NCBI GenBank assembly: GCA_024637015.1
Contig: JAGXGE010000026.1
Location: 62,001 to 126,000 of the forward strand
Origin: Aequorivita sp.
GTDB taxonomy: Bacteria > Bacteroidota > Bacteroidia > Flavobacteriales > Flavobacteriaceae
Direction: 5' to 3'
DNA length: 64,000 nt
The first letter of the stretch is position 1. Every line of letters begins with the position of its first letter. Both the position numbers and the translations under genes were made by a program. The notes under the pieces were generated by a model. It searched no databases and was not told the origin of the DNA. It saw nothing but the letters and a program-made list of their open reading frames with translations. Positions 1-8,919 of the stretch are shown here, in pieces.

Positions 1-831
1 GAAATTCATTCTAAATATTTCGCGGCAGGAGCGGATATTGTTGAAACCAATACCTTTTCCAGTACCACCATTGCAATGGCAGATTACGATATGCAAGATT
101 TGGTTTATGAATTGAATTTCGAATCAGCCAAAATCGCGAAAAAGGTTGCTGAAGAATTCACAAAAAAAGAACCAAGCAAACCACGATTTGTTGCTGGAGC
201 AATGGGCCCAACCAATAAAACAGCGAGTATGAGTCCCGATGTGAACGACCCCGGTTTTCGCGCCATTTCTTTTGAAGAATTGCGAGTTGCATACAGGCAA
301 CAAGCTGAAGCCTTGATTGACGGTGGTGTGGATCTTCTTTTGGTCGAAACTATTTTTGACACTTTGAATGCCAAAGCAGCTCTTTTCGCAATTGATGAAA
401 TTAAGGAAGAACGAAATCTCGATATTCCAATAATGATTAGCGGGACAATTACCGATGCTTCAGGCAGAACACTTTCAGGCCAAACGGCAGAAGCTTTTTT
501 GATTTCAATTTCGCATATTCCACTGTTGAGTGTTGGTTTCAATTGCGCTTTGGGCGCCAAACAACTCACGCCTCATTTGGAAGTGATTGCAAACCGCACC
601 AATCTTGCCGTGAGTGCCTATCCAAATGCAGGTTTACCAAACGCCTTTGGCGAATATGATGAAAGTCCGGAGCAAATGGCTTCACAGATTCGTGAATATT
701 TGGACAAGCAGCTGGTAAATATAATCGGTGGCTGTTGTGGAACTACACCTGAACACATAAAAGCCATTGCCAAAATCGCTTCTCAATATAAACCCCGACC
801 TTTTTTTCAAACTGAAAATATTTCAATATGA
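1..831 (+). CDS. metH: Homocysteine S-methyltransferase module of split methionine synthase (N-terminus outside window)
   Basis: The frame is open from base 1 with no start, so the N-terminus lies upstream; 276 codons are visible. The family is a TIM barrel that binds homocysteine on a catalytic zinc and methylates it during B12-dependent methionine synthesis. The three zinc cysteines are visible: C182 (in FNCALGA, visible numbering) and C245-C246 (in [10 protein letters not shown]). It ends after this module, while the folate, B12 and activation modules are encoded separately at 2158-4923, a split usual in flavobacteria. The stop overlaps the next start (ATGA, 828-831), which implies translational coupling. 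The assignment is secure; only the start is missing. Confidence 0.93.
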   Translation, partial: EIHSKYFAAGADIVETNTFSSTTIAMADYDMQDLVYELNFESAKIAKKVAEEFTKKEPSKPRFVAGAMGPTNKTASMSPDVNDPGFRAISFEELRVAYRQQAEALIDGGVDLLLVETIFDTLNAKAALFAIDEIKEERNLDIPIMISGTITDASGRTLSGQTAEAFLISISHIPLLSVGFNCALGAKQLTPHLEVIANRTNLAVSAYPNAGLPNAFGEYDESPEQMASQIREYLDKQLVNIIGGCCGTTPEHIKAIAKIASQYKPRPFFQTENISI

Positions 832-1769
832 TTCCCACAAAACAAGAAGTTGAAGAAGCTTGCGAACGTGTAAAACCATTTGTTCACAACACGCCGGTGC
901 TGAAATCTTCCTATTTAAACGAACTTTCTGGCGCCGAAGTTTTCTTCAAATGCGAGAATTTTCAAAAGATGGGGGCTTTCAAAATGCGAGGCGCTACCAA
1001 CGCAATTCTTCAACTTTCCGAAGCACAGAAACAAGCTGGTGTTGTAACACATTCTTCTGGAAATTTTGCCCAAGCCCTTTCATTGGCAGCTAAAAATCTT
1101 GGAGTGAAAGCATTTATAGTGATGCCCGAAAATGCTCCACAAGTAAAAAAAGAAGCAGTAAAAGGCTACGGTGGAATCATTACAGAGTCAGAGTCAACGC
1201 CAATTGCCCGTGAAACCGAAGCGAGCAGAATTCAAAAAGAAATAGGTGCCACGTTTATCCATCCTTCAAACGATAAAAATGTGATTCTTGGGAACGCAAC
1301 GGCAGCTGCGGAATTGCTTCAATCGCACCCCGATTTGGATTATATTTTCGCACCAGTTGGCGGTGGCGGATTGATTGCTGGGACTTCGCTTTCGGTAAAA
1401 TATTTCGGTATTGATTGCAAAACAATCGGTGGCGAACCTTTTGAGGTTGATGATGCTTATAGAAGTCTTCAATCTGGAAAAATTGAGTTCAATAAAACCA
1501 CAAACACCATTGCTGACGGATTGAAAACGTTTCTTGGGGATGTCAATTTTCCAATCATAAAGGAATTGGTTTCAGAAATTATAATAGTTGAAGAAACCGA
1601 AATCATTTCAGCAATGAAACTGATTTGGGAGCGGATGAAAATAATTGTAGAGCCTAGCAGTGCGGTTGCACTTGCAGCTTTACTTCGCGAAAAAGAACGA
1701 TTTAAAAATAAAAAAATTGGAATCATCATTTCCGGCGGAAATGTGGATTTAAGGAATTTACCTTTTTAG
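828..1769 (+). CDS. PLP-dependent threonine/serine dehydratase or serine racemase family protein
   Basis: This 313-aa protein is a fold-type II PLP enzyme. The Schiff-base lysine is K52 in GAFKMRGA, the substrate loop is SSGNFAQA, and the phosphate-binding glycine loop is GGGGLIAG near residue 178. The length fits the catalytic domain alone, without the C-terminal ACT-like regulatory domain of biosynthetic IlvA, so it resembles catabolic threonine dehydratase or serine racemase. The reaction would be deamination of Ser/Thr to pyruvate or 2-oxobutyrate, or Ser racemisation; sequence does not decide. It overlaps metH part 1 by four bases and lies inside the methionine operon, suggesting co-expression with serine/one-carbon metabolism (inference). 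Confidence 0.85.
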   Translation: MIPTKQEVEEACERVKPFVHNTPVLKSSYLNELSGAEVFFKCENFQKMGAFKMRGATNAILQLSEAQKQAGVVTHSSGNFAQALSLAAKNLGVKAFIVMPENAPQVKKEAVKGYGGIITESESTPIARETEASRIQKEIGATFIHPSNDKNVILGNATAAAELLQSHPDLDYIFAPVGGGGLIAGTSLSVKYFGIDCKTIGGEPFEVDDAYRSLQSGKIEFNKTTNTIADGLKTFLGDVNFPIIKELVSEIIIVEETEIISAMKLIWERMKIIVEPSSAVALAALLREKERFKNKKIGIIISGGNVDLRNLPF

Positions 1770-1786
1770 TTGATGGTTGATGGTTG
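1770..1786. repeat. Left arm of 17-bp inverted repeat around the S23-like gene
   Basis: TTGATGGTTGATGGTTG, a 7-bp-period tract directly after the dehydratase stop. Its exact reverse complement is at 2170-2186, just past the four-helix-bundle gene, so the two arms enclose that gene. Confidence 0.85.
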
Positions 1787-1804
1787 TTAGAATTTTAATG
1801 AATT

Positions 1805-2158
1805 ATGGAATATAGAGATTTGGATGTTTGGAAGTTTTCTAGAGAACTTGTTAATTCTGTTTATAAGTTGACAAAAAGTTTTCCAAAAGAAGAATTATAT
1901 GGATTGACCAATCAAATAAGAAGATGCGCGGTTTCAATTCCTTCAAATATTGCGGAAGGTTGCGGAAGAAGAACGTCAAAAGATACAATCCAATTTTTAT
2001 ATATTTCTCGGGGCTCTTTATATGAATTGGAAACGCAAATGTTTCTTGCGTTGGATCAAAATTTTATAAGTGAAAATCAATTGAATGAAATCAATTCTCA
2101 AATTGAAAGTTGTAAAAAATTGTTGAATGGATTTATAAATTATTACAAAAAATTATAA
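1805..2158 (+). CDS. Four helix bundle protein, S23 / 23S rRNA intervening-sequence family
   Basis: This 117-aa protein has the family hallmarks: an N-terminal [14 protein letters not shown] helix, the block [14 protein letters not shown], and the helix [16 protein letters not shown]. Relatives are encoded in intervening sequences of some 23S rRNA genes and as stand-alone genes in Bacteroidota; bAvd of diversity-generating retroelements shares the fold. The function is not known; nucleic-acid binding is often suggested. It sits between the dehydratase and the second half of methionine synthase, and a perfect 17-bp inverted repeat brackets it. Its stop overlaps the next start (TAATG, 2156-2160). 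Position and repeats suggest it is an insertion into the operon rather than a methionine gene. Confidence 0.85.
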   Translation: MEYRDLDVWKFSRELVNSVYKLTKSFPKEELYGLTNQIRRCAVSIPSNIAEGCGRRTSKDTIQFLYISRGSLYELETQMFLALDQNFISENQLNEINSQIESCKKLLNGFINYYKKL

Positions 2159-4923
2159 TGAAAGCCCATCAACCATCAACCATCAACCAGCAACCAAAAT
2201 ACCTGAAATTAAGCGGTCTCGAACCCCTTATTATCACTCCCGAAAGCAATTTCATAAACGTGGGGGAGCGCACCAATGTAGCAGGTTCCAAGAAATTCCT
2301 TCGGCTGATTAAGGAACGAAATTTCGAGGAAGCCCTTTCCGTTGCCCGCGAACAGGTTGAAAATGGCGCGCAAATCATCGACATAAATATGGACGATGGA
2401 TTGATTGACGGCAAAGAAGCGATGGTGAAGTTTTTGAACCTCGTGATTGCCGAACCGGATATTTCGCGAGTTCCCATTATGATTGATAGCAGCAAGTGGG
2501 AAATTATAGAAGCCGGATTGCAGGTTGTGCAGGGAAAATGCGTGGTGAATTCCATCAGCTTAAAGGAAGGCGAAGCAGAATTCATCCATCACGCAAAACT
2601 CATAAAACGCTATGGTGCCGCTGTAATTGTGATGGCTTTTGATGAAATGGGCCAGGCCGATAATTACCAAAGAAGAATAGAAATTGCGAAACGCTCCTAT
2701 GATATTTTGGTAAATCAAGTAAAATTCGCCCCAGAGGATATAATTTTCGATTTGAACATTTTTCCCGTCGCCACAGGAATGGACGAGCATCGAAAGAATG
2801 CTATCGATTTTATTGAGGCAACGCGCTGGGTTCGTGAAAATCTACCGCACGTGAGTGTGAGTGGTGGCGTAAGCAATGTTTCCTTTAGTTTTCGTGGAAA
2901 TGACAGTGTGCGTGAAGCGATGCATTCTGTGTTTTTGTACCACGCTATTCAGGCAGGAATGAATATGGGTATCGTAAATCCTGCGATGCTGGAAATATAC
3001 GATGATATTCCAAAGGATTTGCTGGAACACGTGGAAGACGTAATGTTCGACCGTCGCGATGATGCTACCGAGCGATTGTTGGATTTTGCCGAAACAGTTG
3101 TAGGGAAATCAAAAGAAAGTAAAATTGACCTGTCTTGGCGAGAAGAACCATTGCAAAGTCGAATTACACGGGCTTTGGTAAAAGGAATTGATGAATTTAT
3201 TTTAGCCGATATTGAAGAAGCAAGGCAAAAGGCTAATAAACCGATTGAAGTAATAGAAGGCAATTTAATGGTCGGAATGAATGTGGTGGGCGATCTCTTC
3301 GGAAGTGGAAAAATGTTCTTGCCACAAGTAGTGAAATCGGCGCGGGTTATGAAAAAAGCGGTTGCGTATCTACTTCCATATATTGAGGAAGAAAAATTGA
3401 AAAATCCACAGATTGGTGACTCAAAAAATGCGGGGAAGGTTTTGATGGCAACAGTTAAGGGCGACGTTCACGACATTGGAAAAAATATTGTCGGCGTTGT
3501 TTTAGCGTGCAATAATTATGAAATCATCGACTTGGGGGTAATGGTTCCGCCAGAAAAAATAATTGCAGTTGCGAAAGAAGAAAATGTTGACGCCATTGGC
3601 TTAAGCGGATTGATAACACCTTCGTTGGACGAAATGGTTTTTTTGGCGAAGGAAATGCAACGGCAAAATTTTAAAGTTCCGTTGTTGATTGGTGGAGCTA
3701 CTACAAGCAAAGCACACACGGCGGTAAAAATTGATCCGCAATACAAGTGTGCCGTGGTGCATATAAATGATGCCTCACGGGCGGTTACGGTTGTTGGTGA
3801 TTTGCTGAAGAAGGAAACTTCGGTTCTGTATAAAGAGAATTTGAAAAGTGATTACGATACTTTCAGAAAAGACTTCTTGAAACGCCAACGTGTAAAAACC
3901 TATCTATCTCTTTCTGAAGCACGGAGGAACAAGTTTCAAATTGATTGGAATACTTCGGAAATAGTCAAACCTAACCAACTTGGAGTTCAGGTTATAAAGG
4001 ATTTCGATTTAAATCTATTAGTGGATTATATAGATTGGACACCTTTTTTCAGAAGTTGGGAATTGCATGGAAGGTATCCCGATATTTTAAAAGATAAAAT
4101 TGTTGGTGAACAAGCTTCGGAATTGTTTGTGGATGCACAAAAAATGCTTCAGAAAATAATTTCAGAAAAATTATTGGAGGCGAGAGCCGTTTTTGGAATT
4201 TTTAAGGCGAATACGGTTAACGATGATGATATTTTGATCCAAATCCCAAATCCCAAATCCCAAACCCCAAATTCGAAGAATGATTGTCAGTCTGAGCTTG
4301 TCGAAGACCCAAATTCCGTATTCCGAACCCTTCGCCAACAATCCAAAAAAGCAGAAGGAAAACCAAATATCGCTTTGGCCGATTTTATAGCGCCAAAAGA
4401 AACCGGAAAACAAGATTATTTAGGTTGTTTCTGCGTGAGTACAGGTTTTGGAACACAAGAATTGGCCTCAAAATTTGAAAAGGAACACGATGATTACAAC
4501 TCCATAATGGTAAAAGCTTTGGCAGACCGATTGGCAGAAGCGTTTGCGGAATACCTTCACAAAAAAGCACGAACCGATTATTGGGGCTACGCTTCCGAAG
4601 AGAAACTTAGCAACGAAGATTTAATTTCAGAAAAATATAAAGGCATTCGTCCCGCGCCCGGCTATCCAGCTTGCCCGGATCATTTGGAAAAACTTACTAT
4701 TTGGGAAATCTTGAAAGTGAAAAAAAACATTGGTGTTGAACTCACCGAAAGTTTGGCCATGTGGCCAGCGGCTTCGGTTTCAGGATATTATTTTGCAAAT
4801 CCCGAAGCCCGCTATTTTGGGCTCGGAAAAATTAAAGAAGACCAAATTGAAGATTTCGCAAAGCGAAAAAATATGAATTTAGAAGAAGCCACAAAATGGC
4901 TAAAACCAAATCTTGCAGACTAG
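2158..4923 (+). CDS. metH: Methionine synthase, folate-, cobalamin- and AdoMet-binding modules (second part of split MetH)
   Basis: A 921-aa protein holding the MetH modules missing from the first gene. The pterin-binding barrel begins near residue 20 ([14 protein letters not shown]), followed by the cobalamin cap and the B12 domain with DVHDIGKN (Asp-x-His-x-x-Gly, the His that ligates cobalt) and [11 protein letters not shown]. The reactivation domain carries [14 protein letters not shown]. With the upstream module it moves methyl from methyl-THF to homocysteine. Two oddities are visible: the first 15 residues are translated from the right arm of the inverted repeat, and about 29 residues (696-724) between the activation-domain strands are repeat DNA read in frame. 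No other start gives a full barrel, so 2158 is kept. It abuts metF. Confidence 0.93.
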   Translation: MKAHQPSTINQQPKYLKLSGLEPLIITPESNFINVGERTNVAGSKKFLRLIKERNFEEALSVAREQVENGAQIIDINMDDGLIDGKEAMVKFLNLVIAEPDISRVPIMIDSSKWEIIEAGLQVVQGKCVVNSISLKEGEAEFIHHAKLIKRYGAAVIVMAFDEMGQADNYQRRIEIAKRSYDILVNQVKFAPEDIIFDLNIFPVATGMDEHRKNAIDFIEATRWVRENLPHVSVSGGVSNVSFSFRGNDSVREAMHSVFLYHAIQAGMNMGIVNPAMLEIYDDIPKDLLEHVEDVMFDRRDDATERLLDFAETVVGKSKESKIDLSWREEPLQSRITRALVKGIDEFILADIEEARQKANKPIEVIEGNLMVGMNVVGDLFGSGKMFLPQVVKSARVMKKAVAYLLPYIEEEKLKNPQIGDSKNAGKVLMATVKGDVHDIGKNIVGVVLACNNYEIIDLGVMVPPEKIIAVAKEENVDAIGLSGLITPSLDEMVFLAKEMQRQNFKVPLLIGGATTSKAHTAVKIDPQYKCAVVHINDASRAVTVVGDLLKKETSVLYKENLKSDYDTFRKDFLKRQRVKTYLSLSEARRNKFQIDWNTSEIVKPNQLGVQVIKDFDLNLLVDYIDWTPFFRSWELHGRYPDILKDKIVGEQASELFVDAQKMLQKIISEKLLEARAVFGIFKANTVNDDDILIQIPNPKSQTPNSKNDCQSELVEDPNSVFRTLRQQSKKAEGKPNIALADFIAPKETGKQDYLGCFCVSTGFGTQELASKFEKEHDDYNSIMVKALADRLAEAFAEYLHKKARTDYWGYASEEKLSNEDLISEKYKGIRPAPGYPACPDHLEKLTIWEILKVKKNIGVELTESLAMWPAASVSGYYFANPEARYFGLGKIKEDQIEDFAKRKNMNLEEATKWLKPNLAD
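2167..2195. repeat. Right arm of the inverted repeat around the S23-like gene, translated as the MetH N-terminus
   Basis: A 7-bp-period tract of CATCAAC units. Bases 2170-2186 are the exact reverse complement of 1770-1786. The tract lies inside the coding sequence of methionine synthase part 2, whose ATG (2158) immediately precedes it. Confidence 0.85.
4243..4329. repeat. In-frame repeat insertion within metH (7-bp tract plus TGAGCTTGTCGAAG-type element)
   Basis: Bases 4242-4276 are five copies of a 7-mer close to AAATCCC. They are followed at 4286-4308 by a sequence containing TGAGCTTGTCGAAGAC, which I recall as a common interspersed repeat of Bacteroidota genomes. Together they encode 29 Pro/Asn/Ser-rich residues between DDDILIQ and [10 protein letters not shown], longer than the usual loop there. 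The reading frame is kept throughout. Confidence 0.75.
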
Positions 4924-5880
4924 ATGAAAGTAACCGAGCACATAAAAAACGGAAAGGGAAAAACACAATTTTCGTTCGAGATTTTACCGCCTTTAAAAGG
5001 TGAAAACATACATTCCATTTTTGAAAATATTGATCCGTTGATGGAGTTTCAACCGCCGTACATCAATGTTACTTATCATCGTGAGGAATATGTTTTTAAG
5101 GAATTGAAAGATGGTTTGATTGAAAAGAAAATCGTTCGAAAACGACCAGGAACGGTTGGTATTTGTGCAGCAATCCAAAACCGATATCACGTAGATGCTG
5201 TGCCGCACATTCTTTGCGGTGGGTTTACGAAGGAAGAAACCGAGAATTTTTTGATAGATCTTCAATTTTTGGGCATAGATAATGTAATGGCTTTGCGTGG
5301 TGATGCTGTGAAAAGCGAAACTTATTTCACTCCGGAAAAAAATGGTCACAAATACGCTTGTGACCTCGTTTCGCAAATAAATGAATTGAACAGGGGAATA
5401 TATTTGGACGATGAACTTCAAAACACTTTTCCAACCGATTTTTGTACAGGCGTGGCAGGGTATCCCGAAAAACATATGGAGGCACCAAGTAGTGAAAGTG
5501 ACGTTCATTTCCTTAAAAAGAAAATAAAAAACGGTGCAGAATACATTGTTACCCAAATGTTTTTTGATAATGAAAAATATTTCAAATTTGTTGAAAAATG
5601 CAGGGCTGAAGGAATTACAGTTCCAATTGTTCCTGGATTGAAACCGATTGCCGTGAAATCACATCTCAATCTAATTCCGCACCGATTTAAAGTAGATTTG
5701 CCTGATGCTTTGGTTATGGAAGTTGTGAAAGCCAAGGACAACAAAGCCGTTCGGCAAATTGGGATTGATTGGTGCGTGCAACAAAGCAAGGAACTTGTAA
5801 AAGAAGGTGTGCCATTTCTTCACTACTATTCCATGGGAAAAAGTAGCAATATTAAAGAAATCGCTTCGCAGGTATTCTAA
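4924..5880 (+). CDS. metF: 5,10-methylenetetrahydrofolate reductase
   Basis: This 318-aa FAD-dependent barrel reduces methylene-THF to methyl-THF, the methyl donor used by MetH. Family motifs include the early glutamate in FSFEILPP, NVTYHRE, and the FAD-binding stretch NVMALRGD near residue 120. The central YIVTQMFFDNEKYF and PIVPGLKPI are also typical. The length is normal for bacterial MetF (about 290-320 aa). It begins on the base after the metH stop, so it is the last gene of the methionine operon. No unusual feature was seen. Confidence 0.96.
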   Translation: MKVTEHIKNGKGKTQFSFEILPPLKGENIHSIFENIDPLMEFQPPYINVTYHREEYVFKELKDGLIEKKIVRKRPGTVGICAAIQNRYHVDAVPHILCGGFTKEETENFLIDLQFLGIDNVMALRGDAVKSETYFTPEKNGHKYACDLVSQINELNRGIYLDDELQNTFPTDFCTGVAGYPEKHMEAPSSESDVHFLKKKIKNGAEYIVTQMFFDNEKYFKFVEKCRAEGITVPIVPGLKPIAVKSHLNLIPHRFKVDLPDALVMEVVKAKDNKAVRQIGIDWCVQQSKELVKEGVPFLHYYSMGKSSNIKEIASQVF

Positions 5881-5900
5881 TATTGTCTTATTTTGTGGCA

Positions 5901-6998
5901 ATGTCCCGAACTGCTCTTTTATTATTTTTTTTCACCGTTTCTATTGTTTTTTCACAGGAAAAAAACAAAAAGGATTTCTTTGTAGACGCAAATTATTTCT
6001 ACGGGACTATTCTTAGGCATAACAAGGATATTTCACATTTGGTGAAAAACCATCCCGACGGTTTTATTATTGGTTTCAACCGAAAAACCTACGGGACTGA
6101 GAGTTGGCACCAAGAATATAATTACCCAGACTGGGGCTTTTCATTTGTGCATCAAAATGCACATTATGATGTTTTGGGTGAGAATTATGGTTTATATGGA
6201 CATTTCAATTTTTATTTTTTAAAGCGAAATATTTTCTTCCGAATAGGTCAGGGCATTGCATACAATACCAATCCGTTTGATTTTGAAACCAATTTTAAAA
6301 ACAACGCTTACGGCAGCGATTTTTTGAGTTCTACATATTTGATGCTGAACTACAACAAGCAACATCTTTTTAAAAACTTTGGGGTACAGGCAGGAATTGC
6401 TTTGGTGCACTATTCGAACGGAAATTTTAAAGCGCCGAATTCTAGCACCAATGCTTTTACTGTTAATGTAGGTTTGCAATATTCCGTTGCCGATGAAAAT
6501 ACTTCAAAATATATTTCAGATTCAATTCCAAATAAAGTTTCTGAACCTATAAAATATAATTTTGTACTTCGAGGTGGACTGAATGAAAGTGATTATTTGA
6601 ATCTTGGTCAACAGCCATTCTTTGTAATTTCAGGATTTGCCGACAAACGGGTAACCTATAAAAGTACACTTCAGTTGGGAGCAGATTTTTTTTATTTACC
6701 ATTTTTAAAAAGGGAAATAGAGTACATTTCTGTTGCCTTTCCAAACAGAGGTGTTAAAGGAAATGAAGATTATAAACGTGTTGGTGTTTTTGCTGGCCAT
6801 GAACTTCATATTAACAAATTGGCGATAGTTTCACAAGTAGGCTATTATATCTATTATCCATATGATTTTGAGGGTAGAACCTATTTTAGAGCTGGATTGA
6901 AATATTATGCAACAGATAAACTATTCGGAGCAATCACTTTAAAATCGCACGGCGCCAAAGTAGAAGGTGTAGAATTCGGGTTGGGAATTAGAATATAA
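5901..6998 (+). CDS. Outer-membrane PagL-like / acyloxyacyl hydrolase family protein, copy 1
   Basis: This 365-aa protein (ATG at 5901; in-frame upstream TTG/GTG codons at 5883 and 5895 would only extend the signal peptide) has a signal peptide ending near VFSQE and many alternating strands, as expected for an outer-membrane barrel. The block HYSNGNFKAPNSSTN resembles the His-x-Ser-Asn active site of lipid A 3-O-deacylase PagL, and such proteins are commonly named acyloxyacyl hydrolase. The position where PagL has its catalytic Glu appears to be Asn, so activity is uncertain. It is followed three bases later by a GIN-domain lipoprotein, and the whole pair is repeated downstream at 7782-9669. 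Confidence 0.75.
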   Translation: MSRTALLLFFFTVSIVFSQEKNKKDFFVDANYFYGTILRHNKDISHLVKNHPDGFIIGFNRKTYGTESWHQEYNYPDWGFSFVHQNAHYDVLGENYGLYGHFNFYFLKRNIFFRIGQGIAYNTNPFDFETNFKNNAYGSDFLSSTYLMLNYNKQHLFKNFGVQAGIALVHYSNGNFKAPNSSTNAFTVNVGLQYSVADENTSKYISDSIPNKVSEPIKYNFVLRGGLNESDYLNLGQQPFFVISGFADKRVTYKSTLQLGADFFYLPFLKREIEYISVAFPNRGVKGNEDYKRVGVFAGHELHINKLAIVSQVGYYIYYPYDFEGRTYFRAGLKYYATDKLFGAITLKSHGAKVEGVEFGLGIRI

Positions 6999-7001
6999 AT
7001 T

Positions 7002-7754
7002 ATGAAGAAACTCCTTTTTTTAGGGCTAATTTTTTTGATGCTTTCTTGCAATTCTGCAAACAGTTGGGATTGTTTGCAGGCGACAGGGAATTCCGTCACA
7101 AAAGAATATATTATTTCAGATTTTTCAAAAATTAGAATCGAAGACGATATTACGCTATACTTAAAACAAGGTGAAACCCAACAGGTGAAACTTGAAACTG
7201 GCGAAAACCTTTTGGGTGATATTTCCGTAACTATTGAAGAAAATACACTCGTAGTGAAAGATCACAATAGTTGTAATTTGGTTCGCGATTACGGAATTAC
7301 AAAAGTTTTTGTAACAGCGCCGAACATCACAGAAATTAGGAATAGTTCGGCTTACGATGTTATTGGAGATGGAATTTTGAATTTTCCAGCACTTACTTTG
7401 GTGAGTAATAGTACAGCTGGACCTGAAACAATCAGAAAGAGTGGCGATTTTTATTTGAATATTAAATGTGACGAATTTCGAGTATCCGCTAATGGACAAA
7501 GTGTTTTTTACATTTCGGGAACTACTCAAAAAGCCACTTTAAGTTTTGCCGATGAAATGCCCCGATTTGAAGGTAAAGATTTTTTAATAAATGAACTTAC
7601 TGTTTTTCAAAGAAGTGCAAATAAAATGATAGTAAATCCGCAACAAAGTATCGTCGGGAAAATCGTGGCAACTGGTGATATAATTAGCTTCAATAGGCCG
7701 TCATTGGTAGATGTAAAAGAATTATTTACAGGCAGGCTATTATTTGAAGATTAG
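7002..7754 (+). CDS. GIN-domain (DUF2807) lipoprotein, copy 1
   Basis: A 250-aa lipoprotein with lipobox LMLSC (Cys16). The body is the head-GIN (DUF2807) fold: a parallel beta solenoid seen as short repeated strands, with FSKIRIEDDITLYLKQGE and VFVTAPNITEIRNSSAYDV. The signature SWDCLQATGN just after the lipid anchor is shared with copy 2 at 8920. Such proteins are annotated as putative adhesin heads, with function unproven. The three-base spacing to the upstream barrel gene and the duplication of the pair suggest that the two act together at the outer membrane (inference). Confidence 0.8.
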   Translation: MKKLLFLGLIFLMLSCNSANSWDCLQATGNSVTKEYIISDFSKIRIEDDITLYLKQGETQQVKLETGENLLGDISVTIEENTLVVKDHNSCNLVRDYGITKVFVTAPNITEIRNSSAYDVIGDGILNFPALTLVSNSTAGPETIRKSGDFYLNIKCDEFRVSANGQSVFYISGTTQKATLSFADEMPRFEGKDFLINELTVFQRSANKMIVNPQQSIVGKIVATGDIISFNRPSLVDVKELFTGRLLFED

Positions 7755-7781
7755 TTTATCTTTACTGGCGTTGAAAAAAAT

Positions 7782-8891
7782 ATGAAGCAGCTTCTTTCCG
7801 TATTCACAATCCTAATTTTAAGTTTTCCGCTTTTTTCGCAGGAAAAAGAATTAAAACCTGTTTCGCTTGAGGCAGATTTTTTTTATGGAAGTGTTTTGGA
7901 GCACAACCCAGATATTGAGCATCTAATTTCGGGGCATCCCACTGGGTTTATTTTTTCTTTTAACAGAAAAACATACGGTTTTAATGAATGGGAGCGCCGT
8001 TATAATTATCCAGATTGGGGGGTTACACTCGCCTATCAGGACTTGGATAACGATTATTTGGGAAATGTGGTAGGTGTTTACGGACACCTTAATTGGTATT
8101 TTTTAAACAGAAATTTTATGGTTCGGGTTGGGCAGGGAATTGCCTATTCCGCAAAACCTTTTGACACACAATCTAACTATAATAATAATGCCTACGGCAC
8201 GCAGCTATTAAGTTCAACTTTTTTAAAAGGAAATTACGTGCGTGAAAACATTTGGAAGGGTCTTGGTCTTCACGCTGGGTTAACAATCATTCATTACAGT
8301 AATGCTAATTTCAAGGCTCCCAATAATAGCACAAACTCATTCTTGCTAAATGCAGGGGTAAGCTATCAATTGGATTATAAAGAATTTCCAGAATACATTC
8401 ATAAAGAAGATTCGCTCAGTAAAACACACGCCGAAAGATTTAAATACAATTTTGCTTTTAGAACTGGTTTGAATGAAAGTGATGTGGTGGGTCTTGGGCA
8501 AGAGCCGTTTTATGAATTGTCTTTTTTTGTAGATAAACGCTTGAATTATAAAAGTACACTTACTGCAGGAGTAGATGTTTTCTTTTCAACTTTTTTGAAG
8601 GAGTTGATAACCTATCGCTCAATAGCTTATCCTGAAGACGGACTTTCCGGCGATGAAGATTACAAACGTGTTGGCGTTTTTGTAGGCCATGAATGGCGTT
8701 TTAATCGGTTGGCGTTTGTTTCACAGTTGGGCTATTATGTTTATTGGCCATACGCTTTTGAAAATCGCGTTTACAATCGTTTGGGCTTAAAACGTTATTT
8801 CTTTGATGATAATTTATTCGCCTCCGTAACAGTGCATGCGCACTGGGCTAAAGCGGAAGCCGTGGAATTTGGAGTCGGTTATAGATTATAA
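7782..8891 (+). CDS. Outer-membrane PagL-like / acyloxyacyl hydrolase family protein, copy 2
   Basis: A 369-aa paralogue of the gene at 5901, clearly alignable throughout. Shared blocks include FNRKTYG, YNYPDWG, RVGQGIAYS, HYSNANFKAPNNSTN, GLNESD and DYKRVGVFVGHE. The signal peptide ends near PLFSQE. The His-x-Ser-Asn block is kept, and the putative acid position is again Asn. The ATG at 7782 directly precedes the signal peptide. It lies 27 bases after the first lipoprotein gene and is followed by the second one, so the cassette is a tandem duplication that has since diverged. Confidence 0.77.
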   Translation: MKQLLSVFTILILSFPLFSQEKELKPVSLEADFFYGSVLEHNPDIEHLISGHPTGFIFSFNRKTYGFNEWERRYNYPDWGVTLAYQDLDNDYLGNVVGVYGHLNWYFLNRNFMVRVGQGIAYSAKPFDTQSNYNNNAYGTQLLSSTFLKGNYVRENIWKGLGLHAGLTIIHYSNANFKAPNNSTNSFLLNAGVSYQLDYKEFPEYIHKEDSLSKTHAERFKYNFAFRTGLNESDVVGLGQEPFYELSFFVDKRLNYKSTLTAGVDVFFSTFLKELITYRSIAYPEDGLSGDEDYKRVGVFVGHEWRFNRLAFVSQLGYYVYWPYAFENRVYNRLGLKRYFFDDNLFASVTVHAHWAKAEAVEFGVGYRL

Positions 8892-8919
8892 CAACTCTAT
8901 TTTTTTAGAAATAATAAAT

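Noticed and set aside
1-4923. metH as a gene broken by a frameshift or insertion
   Set aside because: The two parts end and begin at domain borders, each is complete, and two-gene MetH is normal in flavobacteria.
8836-8919. Earlier start of the second GIN lipoprotein
   Set aside because: It would bury the lipoprotein signal and overlap the preceding gene by 56 bases.
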